Shown piece after piece: positions 1 to 6,546 of a DNA stretch of 22,082 nucleotides. The notes under the pieces were generated by a model. It worked only from the letters and a program-made list of their open reading frames with translations. It had not been told where the DNA came from and made no database searches. The DNA comes from an uncultured bacterium. Lineage in GTDB: Bacteria; Bacillota_I; Bacilli_A; RF39; UBA660. The position numbers were made by a program, and so were the translations under genes. Positions within the stretch are counted from its first letter, which is position 1, and each line of letters starts with the position of its first letter. The DNA lies in the NCBI GenBank assembly GCA_900314225.1, contig OMUM01000027.1, positions 1-22,082 on the forward strand, in the 5' to 3' direction.

Positions 1-501
1 TTTTAATGTAACAACAGCTGTAATTGCACCTTTCATATGAGAATAAATTCCAAATGTTTCATCATCTTTTTTTGTTATTCTAGAAAAACGTCTAAATGAA
101 ATTTTTTCTCCAATTGTTGCAGTGGCATCAATTATTAATTGAGATAATGTTTTACCATTAATTTCAACTTCTAAAGCTTCTTCTGTAGTATTTGCTTTAC
201 TATTAATTAATCCATCTTTGATTTCATTAACTAAATCTTTAAATTTATCACTGCTTGTTACAAAATCAGTTTCACAATTAACTTCAAATAAAATAGCTGA
301 ATTACCATTGCTTGCTCCAACAGTTAATCCTTCGGCAGCTATACGGCTTGCTTTCTTTTGTGCTTTAGCAATTCCTTTTTCTCTTAACCAGTCAATTGCT
401 TTATCCATGTTACCTTCACAAGCTTCTAGAGCCTTCTTACAATCCATCATTCCAGCTCCAGTTTTTTCTCTTAATTCTTTTACATCACTTACTGTATACA
501 T
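1..501 (-). CDS. tsf: Elongation factor Ts, N-terminal part (runs off the window)
   Basis: EF-Ts is the guanine nucleotide exchange factor that recycles EF-Tu. The window holds the first 167 codons; the rest lies beyond base 1. The protein begins MYTVSDVKELREKTGAGMMD, the UBA-like N-terminal domain that docks on EF-Tu. It continues with the CETDFV motif (Asp79, Phe80), the loop the family uses to displace the magnesium ion of EF-Tu-GDP. A strong GAGGAGG site lies 7 bases before the ATG. It follows rpsB, the usual rpsB-tsf pairing, but a hairpin with a T-run lies between the two genes, so tsf may be expressed at a different level from S2. The family is certain; the C-terminal part cannot be assessed. 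Confidence 0.95.
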   Translation of the reverse strand, partial: MYTVSDVKELREKTGAGMMDCKKALEACEGNMDKAIDWLREKGIAKAQKKASRIAAEGLTVGASNGNSAILFEVNCETDFVTSSDKFKDLVNEIKDGLINSKANTTEEALEVEINGKTLSQLIIDATATIGEKISFRRFSRITKKDDETFGIYSHMKGAITAVVTLK

Positions 502-532
502 AAACAGCCTCCTCTATAATTTCAAATATTTT

Positions 533-563
533 ATAAAAAAAGGAGTATCAAGCAATACCCCTT
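533..563 (-). terminator. Intercistronic hairpin with T-run between rpsB and tsf
   Basis: Read on the minus strand, AAGGGGTAT and ATACTCCTT form a 9-bp stem (one G-T pair) around a 6-base loop, followed by TTTTTTTAT. It starts 8 bases after the rpsB stop and ends about 30 bases before the tsf start. This has the form of an intrinsic terminator. tsf has no obvious separate promoter in the remaining space, so it probably acts as a partial terminator that lowers tsf relative to rpsB. Confidence 0.75.
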
Positions 564-570
564 AAAATCA

Positions 571-1518
571 TTACTTAGTTAATACATCAACTAATTCTTG
601 TTTCTTCATAGAAGAATAACCTTTAATTCCTTCGGATTTTGCTCTTTCTTTTAATTCAGTAAGAGTTAAACTTGATAAATCTTCGTTTTTCTCTTCTTCT
701 ACCTTCTTCTCTTCAACCTTTTTAGCAGTATTTTCATTTTTTACTTCTTGTTCTGTTGAAATTTTAGTAAATTCTTTCTTTTGTGGTTTTTTGTCAGCTT
801 TTGTTTTATCATCTTCACTAACATAATCAATTACTTCATTGCCATTAACTTCAGCAATAGCATTTGTAAGAACTCCTATTAATAATTTTACTGAACGAAC
901 AGCATCATCATTACCAGGAATAACATAATCAACCATATCTGGATCACAGTTAGTATCAACTATACCAAATACTGGGATTCCTAAAATTCTAGCTTCTTTG
1001 ATAGCAATTTCTTCTTTACGTGGATCAACAATTACCATTGCTTGTGGCATTTTCTTCATCTCACGAATTCCTCTTAAATTCTTATTTAATTTGTCATATT
1101 CTTTTTTTATTTTAATAACTTCTTTTTTAGGTAATGCTTCAAATGTACCATCTGTTTCCATTGTTTCTATTTCTTCCATTCTTCTAATTCTTGAACGGAT
1201 AGTCTTAAAGTTAGTTAAAGTTCCCCCTAACCATCTTTCGTTAACAAAATACATTCCAGTTCTTGTAGCAGACTCTTCGGCTGCTTCTTGAGCTTGTTTC
1301 TTAGTTCCTACAAATAGAACTTTTCCACCATTTTCAGCTATTTTCTTCATAGCTTCATAAGCTTCTTCTAATTTTTTTACAGTTTTTTGTAAATCGATAA
1401 TATAAATGTCATCTCTTGTTGTGAAGATGTATTCCTTCATCTTTGGATTCCATCTTCTTTTTTGGTGTCCAAATTGAACACCTGCTTCTAATAAATAATT
1501 CATTGATACAATACTCAT
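571..1518 (-). CDS. rpsB: 30S ribosomal protein S2 with C-terminal SAP/Rho_N-like tail
   Basis: Ribosomal protein uS2 is a late-assembling protein of the small subunit that helps dock S1 and shape the mRNA exit region. Residues 1 to about 235 are an ordinary S2, with MNYLLEAGVQFGHQ and RRWNPKMKEYIF near the start, FVNERWLGGTLTNF, and IPVFGIVDTNCDP. The family is usually about 230-260 residues; this one has 315. Residues 236-280 are a Lys/Glu-rich linker. Residues 281-315 form a compact two-helix module (LTLTELKERAKSEGI, then MKKQELVDVL) that looks like a SAP or Rho N-terminal nucleic-acid-binding domain. The L20 gene just upstream has a similar tail. The start at 1518 has AAGGAG ten bases upstream; the next ATG (codon 6) does not. 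Confidence 0.97.
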   Translation of the reverse strand: MSIVSMNYLLEAGVQFGHQKRRWNPKMKEYIFTTRDDIYIIDLQKTVKKLEEAYEAMKKIAENGGKVLFVGTKKQAQEAAEESATRTGMYFVNERWLGGTLTNFKTIRSRIRRMEEIETMETDGTFEALPKKEVIKIKKEYDKLNKNLRGIREMKKMPQAMVIVDPRKEEIAIKEARILGIPVFGIVDTNCDPDMVDYVIPGNDDAVRSVKLLIGVLTNAIAEVNGNEVIDYVSEDDKTKADKKPQKKEFTKISTEQEVKNENTAKKVEEKKVEEEKNEDLSSLTLTELKERAKSEGIKGYSSMKKQELVDVLTK

Positions 1519-1548
1519 ATATATAATTCTCCTTCGTTTATTTCTTCT

Positions 1549-1601
1549 ATTAGTTTCTAAAACTCATCACCCTAAGGCACTAGATAAGTAAATCCACTAA
1601 T
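1549..1601 (-). promoter_or_regulatory. Candidate structured RNA leader between rplT and rpsB
   Basis: In the 87-base gap before rpsB the transcript can form a closing stem ATTAGT:ACTAAT (1601-1596 with 1554-1549). An inner 7-bp stem ACTTATC:GATGAGT encloses a relatively GC-rich loop (TAGTGCCTTAGGGT). No T-run follows, so it is not a terminator. Position and form suit an autoregulatory binding site for S2, as known for rpsB leaders in other bacteria. I do not recognise the motif itself, so the function is inference. Confidence 0.4.
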
Positions 1602-1605
1602 ATGT

Positions 1606-2205
1606 TTATTTTTGTAAAGCTTCTATTATTTCAGCTTTCTTCATTCCAGTAATACTAATTTTCTTTTTAGTTGCTAGTTCTTTTAGTTCTGCAACTGTCA
1701 TTTTTGAATAATCTGTGTTTTCTTTTTTACTAGTTGTCTTTTTTGCTGGTTCTTTCTTTTCAGTAGCTTTTGTAGTTGCTTTCTTGGTATTTTTAACTTC
1801 TCCTACAACAACTTCTACATTATTAGTTTCTTCATTTTTAGCTATTTTTCCATTTTTTCCATCTCTACTAATCTTTACTAATTCAGTGAATGCTTTTGGA
1901 TCACTAATAGCAATTTCAGATAGCATCTTACGATTGATTTCAACTCCAGCTTTATTTAAACCTTCAATAAATCTTGAATATGAAATATCATTTTGTCTAC
2001 AAGCAGCATTAATTCTTGTAATCCAAAGTTTTCTGAAATCTCTTTTCTTTTGTCTTCTGTCTCTAAAAGCATATTGTCCAGAATGCATCAATTGCTCTTT
2101 TGCAGTTTTATATAATCTATGTTTACTTCCAAAGTAACCTTTAGCTTGTTTTAATACTTTTTTGTGACGAGCTTTTGTTACTGCTCCATTTTTTACTCTT
2201 GCCAT
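1606..2205 (-). CDS. rplT: 50S ribosomal protein L20 with C-terminal SAP/Rho_N-like tail
   Basis: Ribosomal protein bL20 binds 23S rRNA early in 50S assembly and represses its own operon in several bacteria. Residues 1 to about 117 are a canonical L20: MARVKNGAVTKARHKKVLK, GYFGSKHRLYKTAKEQLMHS and RDRRQKKRDFRKLWITRIN are all present. The family normally ends near residue 118, but this protein has 199. Residues 118-165 are a Lys/Thr/Glu-rich linker. Residues 166-199 (MTVAELKELATKKKISI, then MKKAEIIEALQK) are a SAP/Rho_N-like module similar to the one ending S2. A TTAGGAGGAATAGAG site precedes the ATG. It lies 27 bases after rpmI in the infC-rpmI-rplT order. Confidence 0.97.
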   Translation of the reverse strand: MARVKNGAVTKARHKKVLKQAKGYFGSKHRLYKTAKEQLMHSGQYAFRDRRQKKRDFRKLWITRINAACRQNDISYSRFIEGLNKAGVEINRKMLSEIAISDPKAFTELVKISRDGKNGKIAKNEETNNVEVVVGEVKNTKKATTKATEKKEPAKKTTSKKENTDYSKMTVAELKELATKKKISITGMKKAEIIEALQK

Positions 2206-2232
2206 CTCTATTCCTCCTAACTAATTACTAGA

Positions 2233-2418
2233 TTAAATAATGTTTTTTAATCTATTTTGATCTGCTTTACTAATTCCAGATCCCTTTCTACAACTTCTAT
2301 TGAAGTTAGCACTCTTACTTCCAGTATTGTGTCTACTTCCTGGTTTTCCAATTTTTATATCATTTTTACGTTTTGTAACTACTTTTGCTGTTCCTTTATG
2401 TGTCTTAATCTTTGGCAT
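2233..2418 (-). CDS. rpmI: 50S ribosomal protein L35
   Basis: bL35 is a small basic protein of the large ribosomal subunit. The 61-residue product has the family hallmarks MPKIKTHKGTAKV at the start, KPGSRHNTGSKSA in the middle and SKADQNRLKNII at the end. The length is close to the usual 64-66 residues. AGGAGG lies 7 bases before the ATG. It sits 17 bases after infC and 27 before rplT, the standard IF3-L35-L20 operon, and is very likely cotranscribed with both under the leader upstream of infC. Confidence 0.96.
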   Translation of the reverse strand: MPKIKTHKGTAKVVTKRKNDIKIGKPGSRHNTGSKSANFNRSCRKGSGISKADQNRLKNII

Positions 2419-2435
2419 ATTTCTTCCTCCTATAA

Positions 2436-2966
2436 TTATTTGTCTTTTCTTGGTACTAATAACATTGTCATCATTCTACCATCTAACTTAGGCTTTTGCT
2501 CTATATCTGCAATTTCTTTAACTTTGTCGGCAAAACGATCAAGAACTTCCTTACCTAATTCAGTATGAGCCATTTGACGGCCTTTGAATCTAACTGTAAG
2601 TTTAATTCTGTCTCCCTTTTCTAAGTACTTTGTTGCATTTCTAACTTTTGTTTCAAAATCTCCAACATCAATAACTGGTGATAAACGATATTCTTTTAGC
2701 TCTGACATATTAGCTTTTTGCTTCTTTAATGCTTCCTTGGCCTTTTTTTGCTTTTCATAACGGAACTTATTATAATCCATTACTTTGCAAACTGGTGGAT
2801 TAGCATTTGGACTAATAAGAACTAAATCTAATGCTGCATAGTTAGCTAATGTTCTAGCATCTTCAATTGTTTTTACTCCTACTTGCTCACCATTTGGACC
2901 AATGACTAGAACCTCACGAGCTTTAATTTGATCATTAATCAACATGTTATCATTATTCTTTGCGAT
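2436..2966 (-). CDS. infC: Translation initiation factor IF-3, probably starting at an ATC codon
   Basis: IF-3 binds the 30S subunit, prevents premature 50S joining and rejects non-canonical start codons. The protein has NDQIKAREVLVIGPNGEQ near the start, DLVLISPNANPPVCKVMDY in the linker region and KYLEKGDRIKLTVRFKGRQ in the C-terminal domain. No ATG is well placed for the N-terminus. The only strong ribosome site, GGAGGTG at 2979-2973, lies 6 bases upstream of an ATC at 2966. The reading ATC GCA AAG ... ATG TTA ATT AAT GAT matches the B. subtilis IF-3 beginning ISKDMIVND, which itself starts at ATT. This gives 176 residues, the usual IF-3 size. Frame-compatible GTG (3017) and ATG (2981) codons lie in the terminator stem or just upstream of the Shine-Dalgarno. 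Rare starts at infC are a known autocontrol device. Confidence 0.93.
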   Translation of the reverse strand: MAKNNDNMLINDQIKAREVLVIGPNGEQVGVKTIEDARTLANYAALDLVLISPNANPPVCKVMDYNKFRYEKQKKAKEALKKQKANMSELKEYRLSPVIDVGDFETKVRNATKYLEKGDRIKLTVRFKGRQMAHTELGKEVLDRFADKVKEIADIEQKPKLDGRMMTMLLVPRKDK

Positions 2967-2981
2967 ACCTAACACCTCCAT

Positions 2982-3017
2982 AAATAAGAAAAGCAGATAT
3001 AGAAAATCTATATCCAC
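2982..3017 (-). terminator. Attenuator terminator in the infC leader
   Basis: On the minus strand, GTGGATATAGA and TCTATATCTGC form an 11-bp stem (two wobble pairs) with a 3-base loop, followed by TTTTCTTATTT. It ends just before the infC ribosome site. The upstream arm is also complementary to 3084-3095, where ATTTATATCCAC could pair with GTGGATATAGAT (3017-3006; one G-T). That pairing would form an antiterminator and disrupt this hairpin. The design fits the L20-controlled transcription attenuation known upstream of B. subtilis infC. Confidence 0.7.
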
Positions 3018-3116
3018 TTAAAATCATAATAAAGACAACTTTATCTAATTCTAGGCATTAACCCATCACTACTCGTTGATCAGGTGGATATAAATCTCTT
3101 TCCTTTTTTCTCGACT
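3018..3116 (-). promoter_or_regulatory. infC operon leader (L20-leader-like), antiterminator half
   Basis: This is the transcribed leader between the predicted start point (about 3116) and the attenuator hairpin. It contains the antiterminator arm at 3095-3084 and a comparatively GC-rich conserved-looking stretch, GAGTAGTGATGGGTTAATGCC. That stretch could hold the binding site for the feedback protein, expected to be L20 from the gene order. The alternative pairings are visible in the sequence; L20 as ligand is inferred from the B. subtilis infC operon. Confidence 0.6.
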
Positions 3117-3939
3117 AGTAATATTTTATGCATAAATACTTGATTTGTCAATATTTTTTTAAAGCTTTTATGTTTATCTTCTTCAGTATAGAAAGCTCCA
3201 ATAAATTGTCTACCAAATTTATTTGGATTAATTCTTGCTTCGGAATTGGAATAATAATTATTATCTTTTATTGTATCAATATTACTATAGATAACATTAT
3301 TTAATTTACGATATTTAAATTGTTTTTCTAATGCCTTTTTTAAATCTATTCTAAAAACTCCATTTTCTTCGATAATGCAACCTTCCCAAACCTTTTTATT
3401 TTGTGCCCATTTTGGTAGTGAGTCATAGGCCCAATCTTTACCAGCACAGGCTCCAACATATACTTTTATTTCATCTTCACCTAATCCATAGTCATGAGTT
3501 AGACAATCTGCTATCATCATGCTTCCATGATAACTACAGGACAATCAGCCACAGGATGACCAATTACAACTCCCGGAACTTTATCTGTAATTACTAAAAT
3601 ATCTTCAGGAATATCTGTCCAACCATTTGGATTAGCTTTTACATAATCTTCAGTTAATTCAAAATGACTTCCATCTTTGTATAGTTGATCAGCCATAAAC
3701 ATTTTCTGACCATCAAAACCATTTGCTTCTCCAAATTTTTGACGATGATTCAGAAAAATAGTACTTTTATCACTTCTTGTTAATTCATAATCATCTAAAA
3801 AATCTAGATTGTTTTTTAACATAATCATTTTTCTATCATCTGGCGTAATATTGGTTAGTCTAATTGTACCACTATTCATAGTACCAAAAATGTTTTTAGA
3901 ATCAACTATTTTTAATTTATATTTTGAATTGCTGTTCAC
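3080..3939 (-). pseudogene. Laccase-domain (polyphenol oxidase / YfiH-PgeF family) gene broken by a frameshift
   Basis: Two overlapping frames make up one gene. The first (3939-3517, GTG start with AGGTGAT upstream) ends in GHPVADCPVVIMEA, carrying the conserved ADC metal-ligand motif of the Cu-oxidase_4 family. The second (about 3544-3080, one base back in frame) resumes with SYHGSMMIADCLTHDYGL and carries the later family region YVGACAGKDWAYDSLPKW, then NKFGRQFIGAFYTEE. Compared with E. coli YfiH as I recall it, about 16 residues between ADC and the YVGAC region are missing. A deletion of 3n+1 bases (about 46-49) would explain both the gap and the shift. Intact family members act on purine nucleosides or as cytosolic oxidases. 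The second frame ends in TGA, unlike every intact gene here. No convincing slippery site was seen. An assembly error is the main alternative. Confidence 0.75.
3123..3151 (-). promoter_or_regulatory. Sigma-A type promoter of the infC operon
   Basis: TTGACA (3151-3146), a 17-base spacer and TAAAAT (3128-3123) make a near-consensus promoter reading toward infC. It lies inside the 3' end of the broken laccase-domain gene, about 150 bases before the infC start. That leaves room for the attenuator leader and makes the infC operon independent of the upstream glyQS transcript. Confidence 0.75.
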
Positions 3940-3946
3940 AATATTA

Positions 3947-4633
3947 TCACCTACTACATATATTTATGAAATAATCAATAATCTTACGTGAATTTTCATC
4001 AAAATCATAACTTATCTCAGGATGCCACTGTATTCCAATATTGAAAGTTTTATTTTGTAATTCAATTGCTTCAATTAGATTATCTTCAGAAGTTGCTACT
4101 ACTTTATATTTATTATTTATTTCAACATGATATCTATGAAAACTATTTACTTTAATTTTATCATTTCCTAATATCTTATATAATTTAGAATCCTTAGAAA
4201 TATTTACATTATGTGTAAGAATATTATTATCTTTTTGATAATGGTTAATACTAGTATCATTTTTATATACTTTAAAATCTTCTCCAACACAACTCATTAA
4301 TTGCATTCCTAAACATATACCTAATGTTTTTATATCACGTTCAATACATCTATCTAATAAATATTTATCAAAAGGTGTAATTTTAAAACCCCCGGGGAAT
4401 ATTACTCCATCAACAATATCTAAATATTTATCAATATTTTCTTTTTCTTTTAAAGATAACTCACTAAACTCATTATATTTAGTATTTATATAATCATAGT
4501 CTCCCGTTTGAACTATTGGTAAGATAAATCCTCCACCTTTTTGAATAGTTCTTCGTAGTTTTTCGGTAAGATATAGTATTGGTCTTCCATCTTCTAGTTT
4601 ACTATATCTTAAAGGGATTCCAATTATTGGCAT
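3947..4633 (-). CDS. Class I glutamine amidotransferase, peptidase C26 (gamma-glutamyl hydrolase) family
   Basis: Members of the C26 family hydrolyse gamma-glutamyl amides such as gamma-glutamyl-GABA. The catalytic triad is visible: Cys107 in the nucleophile elbow LGICLGMQL, and His204 with Glu206 in GIQWHPEIS. DGVIFPGGFKITP (75-87) is the usual oxyanion-side loop. The 228-residue length is typical, and there is no signal peptide, so it is cytoplasmic. Its ATG overlaps the glyQS stop by one base (TAATG), which indicates translational coupling. It lies between glyQS and the broken laccase-domain gene in the T-box operon. The substrate cannot be told from the sequence; PuuD-like activity is one possibility. 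Confidence 0.85.
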   Translation of the reverse strand: MPIIGIPLRYSKLEDGRPILYLTEKLRRTIQKGGGFILPIVQTGDYDYINTKYNEFSELSLKEKENIDKYLDIVDGVIFPGGFKITPFDKYLLDRCIERDIKTLGICLGMQLMSCVGEDFKVYKNDTSINHYQKDNNILTHNVNISKDSKLYKILGNDKIKVNSFHRYHVEINNKYKVVATSEDNLIEAIELQNKTFNIGIQWHPEISYDFDENSRKIIDYFINICSR

Positions 4634-6009
4634 TATAGCTTAATTCTCTTTTCAATGTATTCAACTACTTCATCTAAGTTTAGAGTAACTTGTTCCATAG
4701 TATCTCTGTCTCTTAATGTAACTGTATTATTTTTTATAGTTTCATCATCTACCGTTAGGCACCATGGCGTACCACAAGCATCATTTCTTCTATATCTTTT
4801 ACCAATAGAACCAGTTTCATCATAACCAGTCATAAATGTTTTGGAAAGCATATTATATACTTCATGAGCTTTTTCACTATGATATTTTTTTGCAAGTGGC
4901 AAGACACTTACTTTATAAGGAGCAAGAGCTGGGGATATTCTTAAAACTTCTCTTGTATCATTTTCTAATTCTTCTATTTTATAAGCATCACTTAATACTG
5001 TTAAAACAAGTCTATCAAGACCAACACTTGGTTCAATTACAAACGGTAAATATTTTTCATTAGTATCAGGGTCTAAATATCTTAAATCTTGTCCAGAATG
5101 TTTCATATGAACACCTAAGTCATAATCAGTTCTATCAGCTATTCCCCATAATTCTCCCCAACCAAACGGAAATTTATATTCAATATCAGTTGTTGCTTTA
5201 CTATAGAAAGATAATTCTTCTTTAGCATGATCTCTATAGCGCAAATTATCTTTAGAAATTCCTAAATCAAATAAAAAATTCATGCAACGTTCTTTAAAAT
5301 ATTTAAACCATTCCAAATCAGTATCTGGTTTACAAAAAAACTCTAATTCCATTTGTTCAAATTCACGAGTTCTAAAAGTAAAATTACCAGGAGTTATTTC
5401 ATTTCTAAAACTTTTACCAGTTTGTCCTATACCAAAAGGTAATTTTGCTCGCATTGTTCTTTGAACATTTTGAAAGTTAACAAATATTCCTTGAGCAGTT
5501 TCTCCTCTTAAATATACAGTACTTTTAGCATCATCTGTTACACCTTGATGAGTTTCAAATAATAAATTAAATTTACGAATATGAGTATAATCCAAGCTTC
5601 CACATTTAGGACAAACTATTTTATTATCCTTAATAAATTCTTCTAGCTTTTCATTACTCCAGCCATCTCCTGTTTCTTGTCCTTTAGTAAAATCTTCAAT
5701 TAACTTATCAGCTCGAAATCTACTCTTACACTTTTTACAATCAATTAAAGGATCTGTAAATGAAGCAACATGACCTGATGCTACCCAAACTTCTGGATTC
5801 ATTAAAATTGCACTATCAAGTCCATAATTATTAGGATCATTTTTAATAAATCTATCCCACCAAGCTTTTCTAATATTATTTTTTAATTCAACTCCAAGTG
5901 GACCATAATCCCAAGTATTAGAAAGTCCTCCATATATTTCACTTCCTTGAAAAATAAATCCATATTGTTTACAATAATTAACTAATTTATCCATATCTAT
6001 CTTTTCCAT
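4633..6009 (-). CDS. glyQS: Glycine--tRNA ligase, single-chain (alpha2) type
   Basis: This class II aminoacyl-tRNA synthetase charges tRNA-Gly. It is the one-subunit type used by many Gram-positives and eukaryotes, at the usual size (458 residues). Motif 1 (WDYGPLGVELKNNIRKAWW, residues 33-51), motif 2 (FRNEITPGNFTFRTREFEQ) and motif 3 (EPSVGLDRLVL) are present. Two CxxC pairs (DCKKCKSRF and VCPKCGS) form the zinc-ribbon insertion. The C-terminal anticodon-binding domain begins near APYKVSVLPLAKK and ends with RRNDACGTPWCLTVDD. GGAGGT lies 5 bases before the ATG. The gene sits 1 base after the LOG-family gene and behind a T-box, so it is expected to be induced when tRNA-Gly is uncharged. Confidence 0.97.
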   Translation of the reverse strand: MEKIDMDKLVNYCKQYGFIFQGSEIYGGLSNTWDYGPLGVELKNNIRKAWWDRFIKNDPNNYGLDSAILMNPEVWVASGHVASFTDPLIDCKKCKSRFRADKLIEDFTKGQETGDGWSNEKLEEFIKDNKIVCPKCGSLDYTHIRKFNLLFETHQGVTDDAKSTVYLRGETAQGIFVNFQNVQRTMRAKLPFGIGQTGKSFRNEITPGNFTFRTREFEQMELEFFCKPDTDLEWFKYFKERCMNFLFDLGISKDNLRYRDHAKEELSFYSKATTDIEYKFPFGWGELWGIADRTDYDLGVHMKHSGQDLRYLDPDTNEKYLPFVIEPSVGLDRLVLTVLSDAYKIEELENDTREVLRISPALAPYKVSVLPLAKKYHSEKAHEVYNMLSKTFMTGYDETGSIGKRYRRNDACGTPWCLTVDDETIKNNTVTLRDRDTMEQVTLNLDEVVEYIEKRIKL

Positions 6010-6010
6010 T

Positions 6011-6532
6011 TTATACCTCCAAATATTTTATTAAATCATCTTTATCATTAAATATCTTAATATAATTCAAAATACTTATATCATTAAATTTATTCTTAAT
6101 AAGTTTCGTAATAAATTTAATTAAATCATAATAATAACCATCTTGATTATATATAATTATTTCTTTATTTGAACTTATTGTTCTTTTTTCTTCTAACATA
6201 CTAAGTATTTCAGAAAGACTTCCGGTTCCACCTGGTAAAAATAATAATTTATCACTATTATTATAAATTTCTTTAGTTCTATCAAATGTAGTATCTAAAT
6301 ATGTACATTTAATATTTTTATCTACTTCTTCATTATAAAGTTTTAAAGTATATAAGTATATTTTATTAGATTTAAAATTATTTATAATCTTTCCAAACAT
6401 ACCTTTATCATTTACACCGCCTATTACTAGGTCATAGCCCTTATTAGCAAGTCTTTTACTAATATAGTCAGCATCAATCATATATTTATTATCTATATCA
6501 ATATGTGATGAGCAACCTATAAATATTTTAAT
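6011..6532 (-). CDS. LOG-family (lysine decarboxylase-like Rossmann) protein, probable ATT start
   Basis: LOG proteins bind nucleotides; plant and some bacterial members release cytokinin bases from riboside monophosphates. The hallmark PGGTGSLSE (residues 100-108 here) fits the PGGxGTxxE motif with Ser for Thr. The first ATG (6481) would cut off the first Rossmann strand. Upstream in frame the sequence reads ATT AAA ATA TTT ATA GGT TGC TCA TCA, i.e. (M)KIFIGCSS, the typical beginning of this family. AAGGA lies 9 bases before that ATT (6532), and an in-frame TAA lies just upstream. An ATT start at 6532 (173 residues) is therefore preferred. It is the first gene after the T-box terminator and is coupled to glyQS by a 1-base gap. 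The physiological substrate is unknown. Confidence 0.8.
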   Translation of the reverse strand: MKIFIGCSSHIDIDNKYMIDADYISKRLANKGYDLVIGGVNDKGMFGKIINNFKSNKIYLYTLKLYNEEVDKNIKCTYLDTTFDRTKEIYNNSDKLLFLPGGTGSLSEILSMLEEKRTISSNKEIIIYNQDGYYYDLIKFITKLIKNKFNDISILNYIKIFNDKDDLIKYLEV

Positions 6533-6546
6533 ATTATCACTTCCTT

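Noticed and set aside
218..565. Open frame on the plus strand opposite tsf
   Set aside because: It is antisense to a recognised EF-Ts gene and reads through the rpsB-tsf hairpin; no homology or ribosome site.
1715..2137. Long open frame on the plus strand opposite rplT
   Set aside because: It is antisense to a certain ribosomal protein gene, has no ribosome site, and its Phe/Leu/Ser-rich product is what Lys/Glu codons give when read backward.
2967..3017. N-terminal extension of IF-3 from GTG 3017 (MDIDFLYLLFLFMEVLG)
   Set aside because: It is made from the attenuator hairpin and the Shine-Dalgarno itself. It is hydrophobic, unlike any IF-3, and has no ribosome site.
3501..3560. Programmed -1 frameshift in the laccase-domain gene
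   Set aside because: No slippery heptamer or downstream pseudoknot is apparent, and the joined protein would still lack a conserved segment, so a deletion is more likely.
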